Assembly: GCF_004345645.1 (NCBI RefSeq) | Contig: NZ_SLWS01000001.1 | Coordinates: 1,491,546-1,555,545, forward strand | DNA length: 64,000 nt | Direction: 5' to 3' | DNA from: Actinocrispum wychmicini | GTDB lineage: Bacteria > Actinomycetota > Actinomycetes > Mycobacteriales > Pseudonocardiaceae | In this document: piece by piece, positions 36,968 to 46,539 of the stretch | How the letters are laid out: each line of letters opens with the position of its first letter | Numbering within the stretch: the stretch's first letter is position 1 | Made by a program: the position numbers and the translations under genes | The notes under the pieces: model-generated | The model's input: the letters and a program-made list of their open reading frames with translations, nothing else | Database searches by the model: none | What the model was told of the DNA's origin: nothing

Positions 36968-37813
36968 CTATCGATCCGGAAATATCCGTTCCGCAGTCGT
37001 CACGGAGAGTTTGGTCCCGACACCCGCCCACATGCCGTCGCCACTCTGGGCCGCCCGCGTCGGCGGCGGGCTGTCCGGCCGCCACTTCGACGGCGCCACC
37101 AGTCCCGGCTCGACCAGCTCGAAGTCGCCGAACAACCGAAGGATCTCGGCCTTGGTCCGGACGCTCATCCGGTCCCCGCCGGCCACCGCGGCGGTCTCGA
37201 AGATCGTGTGCGTGTTGACGTCCTCGAAGTCGTCGGTGCCGTGGCTGATCCCCAGCATGCTGCCGGACGCGAGCGCCGCACGGTACTCGTCGAACACGGA
37301 CACCACCCGGTTGTCCGGGATGTACTGGCCCACCGTGAGCGCGAGCAGGCCGATCGGCTGGTGGTAGTCGAGCAGCCGCACCGCGTTCGGATGCCCCAGA
37401 ACCTGGTCGGGCCGGGCGATGTCGGCGTCGACCATGTCCGCCAGCGGGTCGTCCTCCAGCAGCAGCCGGCTGTGCGCGACCGCCACCTCCTCGCGGTCGA
37501 CGTACACCACCCGGCACGCCGCGTCGACCTTCTGGGCGATCTCGTGCACGTTGCCCACAGTCGGGATGCCCGAGCCCAGATCGAGGAACTGCCGGACCCC
37601 CGACTTGACCATGAACAGCACGACGCGGCGCATGAACGCGCGGTTGTTCCAGGCCAGTTCCCGGATGTTCGGCTGGATCTCCAGCATCTGGTAGAACACC
37701 GCCCGGTCACAGGCGAGGTTGTGCCCGCCGCCCAGGGCGTAGTCGTAGATCCGGGCGATACTCGGCCGTCCAGGGTCGATGTCGTCCGGTATCCAGCGCC
37801 GGTCGCCGGCCAT
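36968..37813 (-). CDS. DUF574 SAM-dependent methyltransferase
   Basis: A 281-residue member of the actinobacterial Methyltransf_19 (DUF574) family: WIPDDIDPGRPSIARIYDYALGGGHN in its opening, WNNRAFMRRVVLFM, the SAM site FLDLGSGIPTVGNVHE near 77, VVYVDREEVAVAHSR near 103 and ISHGTDDFE near 190. Such proteins are abundant in actinomycetes and mostly of unknown substrate. It has its own promoter region on the minus strand, upstream of the GGDEF gene. Confidence 0.92.
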   Translation of the reverse strand: MAGDRRWIPDDIDPGRPSIARIYDYALGGGHNLACDRAVFYQMLEIQPNIRELAWNNRAFMRRVVLFMVKSGVRQFLDLGSGIPTVGNVHEIAQKVDAACRVVYVDREEVAVAHSRLLLEDDPLADMVDADIARPDQVLGHPNAVRLLDYHQPIGLLALTVGQYIPDNRVVSVFDEYRAALASGSMLGISHGTDDFEDVNTHTIFETAAVAGGDRMSVRTKAEILRLFGDFELVEPGLVAPSKWRPDSPPPTRAAQSGDGMWAGVGTKLSVTTAERIFPDR

Positions 37814-37849
37814 GGTGCCTTCTCGTCGAGACGTACGGGATCTCGCAGC

Positions 37850-38440
37850 CTACCCGAGCGAACCCCGGGTGAGGGCCGACATCGCCATCCGGCGGAGTAA
37901 GGCACCCATTTGGGTGCGGTCGAGCTGCCGGCTGTGCGGGGTCGAGTTGATCAGCCCGAACACCGCCATGGCCGCGGCGCGGGCGGACGGCTCGCCGATG
38001 CCCGTCACCACGTCCTGGATCGTCTCGACCCACACCTCCACGTACCGGCGTTGCAGGGTGCGCACCCGGCGCCGGTCCGGGTCGGCGAGATTGCCGAGGT
38101 TGCGCTCCTGGACGGTGATCAACGCCGGGTTGTCGAGCGCGAAGTCGACGTGGAACCGGACCAGCTCGGCCAGCCGGACCGAACTGTCCGGGTACTTCTC
38201 CGCCCGGCTCAGCCCGCCCTCCAGCAGCACCTCGCTGATGGCCGTGAGCATCTCGCCGAGCATCGCGTCCTTGCTCCGGAAGTGCCGGTAGAGGGCCGGG
38301 CCGGAGATGCCGACCGCGGCGCCGATGTCGTCGATGCCGACGCCGTGGAAGCCGTGCCGGGCGAACAGCTCCGCCGCGGCGGCCAGGATCTGCTCACGCC
38401 GGGACCCTGGGGTGCCGGCCGGTACGGGGTGTGACGACAC
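37850..38440 (-). CDS. TetR-family repressor of the acyl-CoA carboxylase operon
   Basis: A 196-residue TetR protein with the N-terminal HTH (RREQILAAAAELFARHGFHG, then DDIGAAVGISGPALYRHFRSK) and a helical ligand domain. Its promoter holds GTTAGCG-AG-CGCTAAC, and two related sites sit before accD1 about 1 kb away. The arrangement resembles mycobacterial Rv2506 beside fadE19-accA1-accD1, so I infer control of leucine/branched acyl-CoA breakdown by an acyl-CoA ligand. The secreted GDSL gene lies between regulator and target. Confidence 0.9.
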   Translation of the reverse strand: MSSHPVPAGTPGSRREQILAAAAELFARHGFHGVGIDDIGAAVGISGPALYRHFRSKDAMLGEMLTAISEVLLEGGLSRAEKYPDSSVRLAELVRFHVDFALDNPALITVQERNLGNLADPDRRRVRTLQRRYVEVWVETIQDVVTGIGEPSARAAAMAVFGLINSTPHSRQLDRTQMGALLRRMAMSALTRGSLG

Positions 38441-38462
38441 GTCACAATGCTAGCCCGGCGAA

Positions 38463-38478
38463 GTTAGCGAGCGCTAAC
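38463..38478. promoter_or_regulatory. TetR operator, copy 1 (autoregulatory)
   Basis: GTTAGCGAGCGCTAAC, a 7-bp-arm palindrome 22 bp upstream of the TetR start. Two close copies lie upstream of accD1, which supports a true binding site. Confidence 0.7.
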
Positions 38479-38590
38479 AGTGACGCGGTACCGGCGGACG
38501 GGTTAACAATTCACCAGGTGCTTCCACAATCGACAAAGCCTGACGATGATGAAAGTCCCAATCCTGCTTGGGTAACTCGCGGAGGGCTCA

Positions 38591-39379
38591 ATGAAGCGAC
38601 CGTTCCGTACCTTGTTATGCCTCGCGGCCACTGCCGTGGGCCTCGTCGCGGTATCCGCTCCGGCCAACGCCGCCGGGGCGAACTATGTGGCGCTGGGCGA
38701 TTCGTACTCGTCCGGTGTGGGCACCGGCGGCCCCTACAGCGGGGGCAGCTGTGACCGCAGTGCCAGCGCCTATCCACAGTTGTGGGCGAACAGCCACAGT
38801 CCTTCCTCGTTCACCTTCGCCGCCTGCTCCGGGGCGCGCACCGGGGACGTGCTGTCCGGCCAGGTCGGCTCGCTCAACGCCGGCACCACCCTGGTCACGA
38901 TCTCCATAGGCGGCAACGACGCCGGCTTCGTGGACGTGATCACCACCTGCACCCTCAACGACGACCAGACCTGTATCAACCGGGTCAACCAGGGCAAGGC
39001 GTTCGTGAACAACGAGCTGCCGGCCAAGCTGGACAGTGTCTACGCGGCCATCAAGCAGCGCTCGCCAAGCGCGCGCGTCATCGTCCTGGGCTACCCGCAC
39101 TTCTACAAGGTCCCCGGCAACTGCATCCTGGGGTTGTCGGACACCAAGCGGTCGGCCATCAACAGCGGCGCCGACGCGCTGGCCTCGGTGACCTCGGCGC
39201 GAGCGGCCGCGGCCGGGTTCACCTTCGTGGACATCCGGACCATCTGGACGAACCACGAGATCTGCTCGAGCGACCGGTGGCTCAACAGCCTCACCTGGCC
39301 GGTCGGCGAGTCGTACCACCCGACCAAGGACGGCCAGGCCAAGGGCTACCTGGTCGCCCTCAACCGGGTGACCGGCTGA
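38591..39379 (+). CDS. Secreted SGNH/GDSL lipase
   Basis: A 262-residue extracellular esterase/lipase. It has a signal peptide (KR, Leu/Ala core, cleavage near ANAAG-AN at about residue 29), block I YVALGDSYSSGVG, block II CSGARTGDV, block III SIGGNDAGFVD, and block V SYHPTKDGQAKGY with the catalytic His. Six cysteines suggest three disulfides, as in the Streptomyces SGNH lipases. GGAGGG lies five bases before the ATG, and an intrinsic terminator follows. It may be expressed independently of the neighbouring TetR. Confidence 0.92.
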   Translation: MKRPFRTLLCLAATAVGLVAVSAPANAAGANYVALGDSYSSGVGTGGPYSGGSCDRSASAYPQLWANSHSPSSFTFAACSGARTGDVLSGQVGSLNAGTTLVTISIGGNDAGFVDVITTCTLNDDQTCINRVNQGKAFVNNELPAKLDSVYAAIKQRSPSARVIVLGYPHFYKVPGNCILGLSDTKRSAINSGADALASVTSARAAAAGFTFVDIRTIWTNHEICSSDRWLNSLTWPVGESYHPTKDGQAKGYLVALNRVTG

Positions 39380-39393
39380 GCGTTCTCCCGCCG

Positions 39394-39421
39394 AAGGCCC
39401 GGGTCGCCTGACCCGGGCCTT
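39394..39421 (+). terminator. Intrinsic terminator of the GDSL lipase gene
   Basis: AAGGCCCGGGTC and GACCCGGGCCTT form a perfect 12-bp stem with a GCCT loop, followed by the T-rich tail TCGTCTT. It separates the lipase from the accD1 operon. Confidence 0.88.
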
Positions 39422-39430
39422 TCGTCTTCG

Positions 39431-39446
39431 GTTAGTCATCGCTAAC
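39431..39446. promoter_or_regulatory. TetR operator, copy 2 (accD1 promoter)
   Basis: GTTAGTCATCGCTAAC shares GTTAG and CGCTAAC with the site in the TetR promoter. It lies 20 bp upstream of the accD1 start. Confidence 0.65.
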
Positions 39447-39458
39447 ATGGACGGAGGA

Positions 39459-39474
39459 GTTAACGATGACTAAC
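39459..39474. promoter_or_regulatory. TetR operator, copy 3 (overlaps accD1 start codon)
   Basis: GTTAACGATGACTAAC, whose complement GTTAGTCATCGTTAAC differs from copy 2 at one base. Centre-to-centre distance to copy 2 is 28 bp. It covers the end of the GGAGGAG ribosome-binding site and the ATG. Confidence 0.6.
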
Positions 39475-41097
39475 TGTGGAGCAAGGGAGCAGATGGACGC
39501 GCCCGTGCTGGCCAGCCAGGCCGATCCCGCCGACCCGGCCTACCAGCGATACGTCAAGGAACACGCCACGCTCGCCGACGAGTTGCGCGCGCGGCTGGCC
39601 CAAGCGCGGCTCGGTGGCTCGGCGAAAGCCAGGGAACGGCATGTCTCCCGGGGCAAGCTGCTGCCCCGCGACCGGGTGGACTCGCTGCTCGACCCCGGTT
39701 CGCCGTTCCTCGAACTGTCCCCGTTGGCCGCGAACGGCATGTACTCCGACGAGGCGCCCGCGGCCGGGATCATCACCGGTGTCGGCCGGGTCGCCGGCCG
39801 GGAGTGCGTGGTCGTCGCGAACGACGCCACGGTCAAGGGCGGCACGTACTACCCGGTCACGGTCAAGAAACACCTGCGCGCGCAGGAAGTCGCCCTGCAC
39901 AACAACCTGCCGTGCGTCTACCTGGTCGACTCCGGCGGCGCGTTCCTGCCAAGGCAGGACGAGGTGTTCCCGGACCGCGACCACTTCGGCCGGATCTTCT
40001 TCAACCAGGCCACCATGTCCGCGCGCGGCATCCCGCAGATCGCCGCGGTGCTCGGCTCGTGCACCGCGGGCGGCGCGTACGTGCCGGCGATGAGCGACGA
40101 GGCCGTGATCGTCCGCAACCAGGGCACGATCTTCCTCGGCGGCCCGCCGCTGGTGAAGGCCGCCACCGGCGAGGTGGTGACGGCCGAGGAACTGGGCGGC
40201 GGGGACGTGCACGCACGGATCTCCGGGGTGACCGACCACCTGGCCGAGGACGACGCGCACGCGTTGCGGATCGTCCGGTCGCTGGTGTCGACGCTGCCCC
40301 CGCGTGTTCCCAGTCCGTGGGACGTGCACTCGGTCGAAGAGCCGGTCGTCGACCCCGCCCAGCTGACCGGCGTGGTGCCGACCGACGCACGGACTCCGTA
40401 CGACGTACGCGAAGTGATCGCGCGGATCGTGGACGGGTCCCGGTTCCGTGAGTTCAAACGGGAGTACGGCACCACTCTGGTGACCGGGTTCGCCGCGATC
40501 CACGGCCATCCGGTCGGGATCGTCGCCAACAACGGCGTCCTCTTCGGAGAGTCCGCCCTGAAGGGTGCCCACTTTATCCAGTTGTGCGATAAACGTCGGA
40601 TTCCCTTGGTGTTCCTGCAGAACATCACCGGCTTCATGGTCGGCCGGGACTACGAGGCCGGCGGGATCGCCAAGCACGGCGCCAAGATGGTCACCGCGGT
40701 CGCGTGCGCCCGCGTGCCCAAGTTCACGGTCGTCGTCGGCGGTTCGTTCGGCGCGGGCAATTACTCGATGTGCGGCCGGGCGTACTCGCCGCGGTTCCTG
40801 TGGATGTGGCCGAACGCCCGGATCTCGGTGATGGGTGGCGAACAGGCCGCGTCGGTGCTCGCGACCGTCCGCCGGGACCAACTGGGCGACGCCTGGCCTG
40901 CGGCTGAAGAGGAAGCGTTCAAGGAGCCGATCCGCCAGCAGTACGAGGACCAAGGCAACCCGTACTACTCGACCGCTCGCCTGTGGGACGACGGCGTGAT
41001 CGAGCCAGGCGACACCAGGACCGTGCTCGCCCTGGCGTTGTCGGCGGCCGCGAACGCGGAGCTCGAATCGGTCTCCTACGGCGTTTTCCGGATGTGA
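39466..41097 (+). CDS. accD1: Acyl-CoA carboxylase beta subunit (methylcrotonyl-CoA type)
   Basis: The carboxyltransferase subunit of a biotin-dependent acyl-CoA carboxylase, 543 residues. The stretch [22 protein letters not shown] near 165 and [16 protein letters not shown] near 198 are typical of 3-methylcrotonyl-CoA carboxylase beta. The C-terminal half has [50 protein letters not shown] and [10 protein letters not shown]. Start ATG 39466 is set by GGAGGAG seven bases upstream. It is first of an accD1-accA1-acyl-CoA dehydrogenase operon, with two TetR-type operators at its promoter. Leucine catabolism is inferred. Confidence 0.93.
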   Translation: MTNCGAREQMDAPVLASQADPADPAYQRYVKEHATLADELRARLAQARLGGSAKARERHVSRGKLLPRDRVDSLLDPGSPFLELSPLAANGMYSDEAPAAGIITGVGRVAGRECVVVANDATVKGGTYYPVTVKKHLRAQEVALHNNLPCVYLVDSGGAFLPRQDEVFPDRDHFGRIFFNQATMSARGIPQIAAVLGSCTAGGAYVPAMSDEAVIVRNQGTIFLGGPPLVKAATGEVVTAEELGGGDVHARISGVTDHLAEDDAHALRIVRSLVSTLPPRVPSPWDVHSVEEPVVDPAQLTGVVPTDARTPYDVREVIARIVDGSRFREFKREYGTTLVTGFAAIHGHPVGIVANNGVLFGESALKGAHFIQLCDKRRIPLVFLQNITGFMVGRDYEAGGIAKHGAKMVTAVACARVPKFTVVVGGSFGAGNYSMCGRAYSPRFLWMWPNARISVMGGEQAASVLATVRRDQLGDAWPAAEEEAFKEPIRQQYEDQGNPYYSTARLWDDGVIEPGDTRTVLALALSAAANAELESVSYGVFRM

Positions 41098-41099
41098 CC

Positions 41100-43055
41100 A
41101 TGTTCCAGTCTGTTCTGATAGCCAACCGGGGCGAGATCGCGGTCCGGATCATCCGGACGCTGCGGCGGCTGGGTGTCCGGTCGGTCGCGGTGTACAGCGA
41201 CGCGGACGCCTCCGCCCGGCACGTCCTGGAAGCCGATCTCGCCGTCCACATCGGACTGTCCGCGGCCCGGGAGAGCTACCTGTCGATCCCGCGGATCATC
41301 GCGGCCGCGCAGCGGACGGGCGCTCAGGCGATCCACCCCGGATACGGGTTCCTCGCCGAGAACGCGGCGTTCGCGCGGGCCTGCGCCGATGCCGGGCTCG
41401 TGTTCGTAGGGCCACCTGCGTCGGCGATCGAGGCCATGGGCGACAAGATCCGGGCGAAGCAGACCGTGGCCGCCGCCGGCGTCCCGGTCGTGCGTGGCCG
41501 GACCGAGTCCGGGATGTCCGACGCGGACCTGGTCGACGCCGCCGCCGAGATCGGGTTCCCGGTGCTGCTGAAGCCGTCCGCGGGCGGTGGTGGCAAAGGG
41601 ATGCGGCTGGTCACGTCGGCCGACGAGCTGGCTGCGGCGATCGAGTCCGCGCGGCGTGAGGCACGCGGTTCGTTCGGCGACGACACCCTGCTGGTCGAGC
41701 AGTTCGTGCAGCGGCCAAGGCACATCGAGATCCAGGTGCTGGCCGACGGTTTCGGGAACGTGATCCACCTCGGCGAACGGGAGTGCAGCCTGCAGCGGCG
41801 GCACCAGAAGATCATCGAGGAGGCCCCGTCGCCGTTGTTGGACGCGGCTATGCGTGAACGGATGGGCGCCGCGGCGGTCGACGCCGCGCGGGCGGTCGGG
41901 TACGTCGGCGCCGGGACCGTGGAGTGCATCGTGTCGGCGGACCGGCCGGACGAGTTCTTCTTCATGGAGATGAACACCCGGCTGCAGGTCGAGCACCCGG
42001 TGACCGAGCTGGTGACCGGCCTGGACCTGGTCGAATGGCAGCTTCGGGTGGCCGCCGGCGAACGATTGACGCTGGCCGACGTCCGGCTCGACGGACACGC
42101 GGTGGAGGCCCGGGTGTACGCCGAGGACCCGGCCCGCGACTTCCTACCCACCGGCGGGACCGTGCTGGCGTTGCGGGAACCGGCCGACGCGCGGGTCGAC
42201 TCCGGGCTGCGGGTCGGCGGAGCGGTCGGCTCGGACTACGACCCGATGCTGGCCAAGGTCGTCGCCTGGGCGCCGACCCGAGCGGAGGCGCTGACCCGGC
42301 TTTCGGCGGCGCTGGGGGAGACCGTCGTCCTCGGTGTCGGCACGAACATCGCGTACCTGCGGGATCTGCTGGCCGATCCGGACGTGGTGGCCGGCCGGTT
42401 GGACACGCAGTTGGTCGAGCGCCGGGGCAGGTTCACGCAGGCCGTGCCGGACGAGGTGTTCGTGGCGGCGGCTCTCGACGAGTTGCTGTCGTCGCGGCCG
42501 ACGGGCCCGGTCGTCTCCCGATGGGACGTGCCTGACGGGTGGCGGTTGGGTGGCTCGGCCGGGTTCTCGGTCCGGCTCGACTGCGCCGACCGGCACGTGC
42601 TGGTCCGGGTGGTGGAGGGCGCCGTTTCGGTCGACGGGTCCGACTTCACGCCGGCGTCGGTGACGGTCGACGGTTCCGTGCTGCGGTTGACGTACGCCGG
42701 TCAGACCAGGGCCTACCAACGCGCCAAGGACGGCTCGGTGCTGTGGCTGGCCGCCGACGGATCCTCTTGGGCCGTGGCCGAGCATTCGCTGCTGGAGGAA
42801 AGCGGCGTGGCGGGTTCGCGTGGCGGTCCGGTGACGAGCCCGATGCCCGGCACCGTCCTGGTCGTGAAGGCCGCGGTCGGTGACGTGGTCGCGGCTGGGA
42901 CGCCGTTGCTCGTCGTCGAGGCGATGAAGATGGAGCACACGATCACCGCACCGGTGGACGGCGTGCTCACCGAGTTGACCGTGCAGGCCGGCCAACAGGT
43001 CGCGCTGAATCAACCTCTCGCGCTGGTGACCCCGGCCGTCCAGGAGGACACATGA
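41100..43055 (+). CDS. accA1: Acyl-CoA carboxylase alpha subunit (biotin carboxylase + BCCP)
   Basis: The biotin-bearing partner of AccD1, 651 residues. It starts [22 protein letters not shown], with ATP-grasp motifs [14 protein letters not shown] near 161, [10 protein letters not shown] near 205, [20 protein letters not shown] near 225 in parts, and [14 protein letters not shown] near 290. The C-terminal biotinyl domain contains EAMKMEHT with Lys610. ATG 41100 is chosen; GTG 41094 overlapping the accD1 stop is an alternative, and the much longer frame from 40983 is not needed. It overlaps the dehydrogenase gene by 4 bp. Confidence 0.95.
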   Translation: MFQSVLIANRGEIAVRIIRTLRRLGVRSVAVYSDADASARHVLEADLAVHIGLSAARESYLSIPRIIAAAQRTGAQAIHPGYGFLAENAAFARACADAGLVFVGPPASAIEAMGDKIRAKQTVAAAGVPVVRGRTESGMSDADLVDAAAEIGFPVLLKPSAGGGGKGMRLVTSADELAAAIESARREARGSFGDDTLLVEQFVQRPRHIEIQVLADGFGNVIHLGERECSLQRRHQKIIEEAPSPLLDAAMRERMGAAAVDAARAVGYVGAGTVECIVSADRPDEFFFMEMNTRLQVEHPVTELVTGLDLVEWQLRVAAGERLTLADVRLDGHAVEARVYAEDPARDFLPTGGTVLALREPADARVDSGLRVGGAVGSDYDPMLAKVVAWAPTRAEALTRLSAALGETVVLGVGTNIAYLRDLLADPDVVAGRLDTQLVERRGRFTQAVPDEVFVAAALDELLSSRPTGPVVSRWDVPDGWRLGGSAGFSVRLDCADRHVLVRVVEGAVSVDGSDFTPASVTVDGSVLRLTYAGQTRAYQRAKDGSVLWLAADGSSWAVAEHSLLEESGVAGSRGGPVTSPMPGTVLVVKAAVGDVVAAGTPLLVVEAMKMEHTITAPVDGVLTELTVQAGQQVALNQPLALVTPAVQEDT

Positions 43056-44215
43056 TCGACGTCAGGCTCTCCGAGGACCAGGAGACGCTGCGCAAGACGG
43101 TCGCGGAGTTCGCTCGCGACGAGATCGCGCCGGTGATCGGCGAGTACTACGAGAAAGGCGAGTTCCCGTACGAGATCGTCGCCCAGATGGGCCGGATGGG
43201 CCTGTTCGGCCTGCCGTTCCCGGAGGAGTGCGGCGGGATGGGCGGCGACTACTTCGCCCTGTGCCTGGCGTTGGAGGAGTTGGCGCGGGTCGACTCGTCG
43301 GTGGCCATCACCCTGGAGGCCGGTGTCTCCCTCGGCGCCATGCCCGTTTTCCGGTACGGCACCGCGGCGCAGCGCGCCGAATGGCTGCCCGCCCTCGTGT
43401 CCGGGGAGGCCCTTGGCGCGTTCGGCCTGACTGAGCCTGGCGGCGGTTCGGACGCGGGCGCCACCCGGACGACCGCGCGCCGGGACGGTGACAACTGGGT
43501 GATCAACGGCACCAAGGCCTTCATCACCAACTCCGGCACGGACATCACGCGTCTGGTCACCGTCACCGCGGTGACCGGTGAGCTGGACGGGCGCAAGCAG
43601 ATCTCGGCGATCATCGTGCCCGCCGGCACTCCGGGCTTCACCGTGTCGAAGAAGTACTCCAAGGTCGGCTGGAGCGCGTCGGACACCCGTGAACTGTCCT
43701 TTTCGGACTGTGTGGTGCCGGCCTCGAACCTGCTCGGTGAGGAAGGCCGCGGCTACGCCCAGTTTCTGTCCACATTGGACGAAGGCAGGGTGGCCATCTC
43801 GGCGGTCTCGGTCGGCCTGGCGCAGGGCTGCGTGGACGAGTGCGTGAAGTACGTGCGCGAGCGGGAGGCGTTCGGGCACAAGATCGGTGAGTACCAGTCC
43901 ATCCAGTTCAAGATCGCCGACATGGAGGCCCGGACCCACGTGGCCCGGTTGGCCTACTACGAAGCGGCCTCGCGCATGCTGCGCAACGAGCCCTTCAAGC
44001 GCCAGGCCGCGATCGCCAAGCTGGTCGCCTCGTCGGCGGCCATGGACAACGCCAGGGACGCGACCCAGATCTTCGGCGGCTACGGCTTCATGAACGAGTT
44101 CCCGGTCGGCCGCTTCTACCGCGACGCGAAGATCCTGGAGATCGGCGAGGGAACGAGCGAGGTGCAGCGCATGCTCATCGCCCGCGATCTCGGCCTGCAA
44201 CGCCCCTGGCAGTGA
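43052..44215 (+). CDS. Acyl-CoA dehydrogenase (isovaleryl/short branched-chain type)
   Basis: A 387-residue FAD enzyme with [20 protein letters not shown] at the N-terminus, [15 protein letters not shown] near 130, [14 protein letters not shown] near 150, [12 protein letters not shown] near 270, [23 protein letters not shown] near 335 in parts, and EGTSEVQR near the end. It is the third gene of the carboxylase operon. In leucine breakdown isovaleryl-CoA dehydrogenase makes the substrate of methylcrotonyl-CoA carboxylase, which fits. The last 41 bp overlap the convergent hydrolase gene. Confidence 0.93.
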   Translation: MIDVRLSEDQETLRKTVAEFARDEIAPVIGEYYEKGEFPYEIVAQMGRMGLFGLPFPEECGGMGGDYFALCLALEELARVDSSVAITLEAGVSLGAMPVFRYGTAAQRAEWLPALVSGEALGAFGLTEPGGGSDAGATRTTARRDGDNWVINGTKAFITNSGTDITRLVTVTAVTGELDGRKQISAIIVPAGTPGFTVSKKYSKVGWSASDTRELSFSDCVVPASNLLGEEGRGYAQFLSTLDEGRVAISAVSVGLAQGCVDECVKYVREREAFGHKIGEYQSIQFKIADMEARTHVARLAYYEAASRMLRNEPFKRQAAIAKLVASSAAMDNARDATQIFGGYGFMNEFPVGRFYRDAKILEIGEGTSEVQRMLIARDLGLQRPWQ

Positions 44216-44954
44216 GATCCAGGTGTCGTCGCAGCAACAGCGAGGTCGTCTCGGCGGCCTCGCCGGGAATGTCGTGCCCGACGCCCGCCAGGTACTGCAG
44301 ATCGTACTGCGCGGCCACCCATGTGCACGTCGCCATGACCCCTGAGGAAGCGATGAACGGGTCCTTGGTGCCGGCGATGAAACTCGTCGGCACGGTCACC
44401 CGTTGGTCGTATCCCATGAAGTCGTTGGCGAGGTACCAGTTGAGCGCCGGGGCGGGCGCTGTCGGCCGCTGATCCAGCATCGCCTTGGCCATCCGTTGCT
44501 GCGCGGGGTCCGTTCGCAGGGCTCCGGCGAACGCGCCGAGATGCGGAAAGGACAGTGCCGTCAGCGAACGAACCCGGCGGGCATAGCGCGCGGCCGCGAT
44601 CCACGCGACCGCCGCGCCCAGGTCGTGGCCCACGAGGTCGAACCGGTGCCAGCCCATGGCGTCCGCCATCGCGACCGCGTCGTCCACCGCGTAGTCCAGC
44701 CAGTAGTCCTCGACGGCCGTGGGCCGGACATCCGGCGAATAGCCGCGCTGGTCGGGCGCCACGGCCCGGTAACCCGCCGCCGCCAACCGGTCCAGCTGGT
44801 GGTCCCACTGCCTGCCGGACTGCGGAAAACCGTGCAGCAGCAGTACTTTGGGGCCACCCTCCGGGCCGGCGGCGACGGCGTCGAACGTCCCCGCCGCGGT
44901 GGGAATCCGCAGCGGGGTGATGCGCGGTGATGCTCGGGTCAGGGATCGCGTCAT
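44175..44954 (-). CDS. Alpha/beta hydrolase, epoxide-hydrolase-like
   Basis: A 259-residue cytoplasmic hydrolase: LLLHGFPQSGRQWDHQL near residue 38, APDQRGYSPDVRP near 66, and the nucleophile elbow DLVGHDLGAAVAW near 105. Its nucleophile position is Asp, as in epoxide hydrolases and haloalkane dehalogenases; AGTKDPF near 205 and GVGHDIPGEA near 232 supply acid and base. ATG 44954 is preferred to the upstream frame start at 44990. The 3' end overlaps the acyl-CoA dehydrogenase gene convergently. Substrate unknown. Confidence 0.85.
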   Translation of the reverse strand: MTRSLTRASPRITPLRIPTAAGTFDAVAAGPEGGPKVLLLHGFPQSGRQWDHQLDRLAAAGYRAVAPDQRGYSPDVRPTAVEDYWLDYAVDDAVAMADAMGWHRFDLVGHDLGAAVAWIAAARYARRVRSLTALSFPHLGAFAGALRTDPAQQRMAKAMLDQRPTAPAPALNWYLANDFMGYDQRVTVPTSFIAGTKDPFIASSGVMATCTWVAAQYDLQYLAGVGHDIPGEAAETTSLLLRRHLDLTARGVAGRDRGR

Positions 44955-45024
44955 GGGGCCAGCCTGCCCCCTTGCCACGCTGGAGACCATGAAGGTTCCC
45001 GCCCGAGTCAGGGTGGGGAAAACC

Positions 45025-46353
45025 CTACTCCGGCAAGCTGACCTTGCCGTTGGAGTTCATCGCCTGCATCAACGTCTTCGCCAGGCCGAGGCCGGTGCCG
45101 CCGAGCGACAACGCCTTGGCGAACAGGTCCTCGATGCCTTCGGCGCCGTTGAGGACGACCATGTGGTCGATGTTGCCGAACGACTTGGCCGCGGCTTCGA
45201 CGATCTCCGGCCACTTCTCGGCCAGTTCCTGGGCGATCACGGCGTCCTGGTTCTCGGCCAGCGCCGCCGCCCGGGCCTTGATGCCGTCCGCCTCGGCCAT
45301 CGCCTTGGCGCGGGCCGTTTCCGCCTCGGCCAAACCCTTGGCCTGCACGGCCTCCGCCTCGGCGATACCGCCGATCCGGGTGGACTTGGCGTTCGCCTCG
45401 GCGCGCGCCAACTGGGCGTCCCGTTCGGCCTCGGCGAGGATGCGGACCTCGTATGCCTTGGCGTCAGCGGGTTTGCGGACCTGGGACTGCAGCCGCTGCT
45501 CGGCCAGGTCGGCCTCCAGCTGTGCGGTCTTGGTCGCTTCGACGACGACCTCCTGGCGCGCGGTCGCGTCCGCCAGCGGCCCGGCCTGGCTGGCCCGCGA
45601 GCTGGCTTCGTCGATCTCGGCCTGGAACCCGGCCTGCTTGATCCGGGACTCGCGCCAGGCGGCCGCCTTCTCGATCTCCGCGGCCTGCTCGGCCTGGGTG
45701 GCCTCCCGGTCGTGCTGCGCCTGGGCGATCCTGGCCGCCGCCGCGACCGCCGCCGCGTGCGGCTTGCCGAGGTTCGAGATGTACCCGGTGGTGTCGTCGA
45801 TCTCGTGCACCTGCAACGAATCCACCATCAGGCCGAGCCGGATCATCTCCGACTCCGACGACCGCGACACCTCGGTGATCAGCCGCTCCCGGTCCCGGAT
45901 CAGCTCCTCGACCGTCAGCGCGCCGATGATGGACCGCATGTGACCTGCGAAAACACTGTGGATCCGGGTGTCCATGTTGTCCTGCTGGTCCAGGAACCGG
46001 CGGGCCGCCTTCGCGATCGACGCGTAGTCGTCGCCGACCTTGTAGATGACCACACCCTGCACGGACACCGGAATGCCCTGTTTGGTGACGCAGTGCACGG
46101 AGATCTCCGACACCCTGGTGTCCAGCGAGAGCCGCCTGGCCACCTGGAAACCGGGCAGGACCAGGACTCCCTTACCGGTTACGATCTTGAAGCCGGTGGT
46201 GTTCGGCTCAAGGTGGTGCTTGGCCTTGGCGCCGAGGCCGGACACGATCAGGGCCTCGTTGGGCTCGGCGACCCGCCAGAACGCTCGCAGCAACCCCAGC
46301 AGGATGAGAAAGACGACCACCGCTCCAACGGCCAACCATAAGTCCTCAGGCAT
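45025..46353 (-). CDS. Flotillin/SPFH-domain membrane protein
   Basis: A 442-residue protein with one N-terminal transmembrane helix (about residues 4-24), an SPFH/band 7 domain (about 25-200, with EALIVSGLGAK and VTKQGIPVSVQGVVIYKVG), then a long Ala/Glu/Arg-rich coiled-coil stretch (about 205-375) and a hydrophobic tail. This is the flotillin layout; such proteins scaffold membrane microdomains. The start ATG 46353 follows GGAG. It is divergent from the fatty-acid-modifying tmsAB operon, which is suggestive of a membrane-fluidity link but not proof. Confidence 0.93.
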   Translation of the reverse strand: MPEDLWLAVGAVVVFLILLGLLRAFWRVAEPNEALIVSGLGAKAKHHLEPNTTGFKIVTGKGVLVLPGFQVARRLSLDTRVSEISVHCVTKQGIPVSVQGVVIYKVGDDYASIAKAARRFLDQQDNMDTRIHSVFAGHMRSIIGALTVEELIRDRERLITEVSRSSESEMIRLGLMVDSLQVHEIDDTTGYISNLGKPHAAAVAAAARIAQAQHDREATQAEQAAEIEKAAAWRESRIKQAGFQAEIDEASSRASQAGPLADATARQEVVVEATKTAQLEADLAEQRLQSQVRKPADAKAYEVRILAEAERDAQLARAEANAKSTRIGGIAEAEAVQAKGLAEAETARAKAMAEADGIKARAAALAENQDAVIAQELAEKWPEIVEAAAKSFGNIDHMVVLNGAEGIEDLFAKALSLGGTGLGLAKTLMQAMNSNGKVSLPE

Positions 46354-46445
46354 GCTCCGTGCCCCCTTCGACGCGTGCGGATACAACACGCCGACCAGAC
46401 TTCCCGGCTCACCTGTGGGTGAGGCTAGACCTACCCGAGACCCGT

Positions 46446-46465
46446 CGTAAAGATGGATTTTTACG
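46446..46465. promoter_or_regulatory. Inverted repeat in flotillin/tmsA divergent promoter
   Basis: CGTAAA-N8-TTTACG is a perfect inverted repeat in an AT-richer patch, 74 bp upstream of tmsA and 92 bp upstream of the flotillin start. Operator function is possible. Confidence 0.35.
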
Positions 46466-46539
46466 CTGTGACGTGAGGTACTCCGGATGTCCGAAAATCA
46501 CGCTGCCGTCACGCCGACGGCCGAATAACATCGGTTGTC

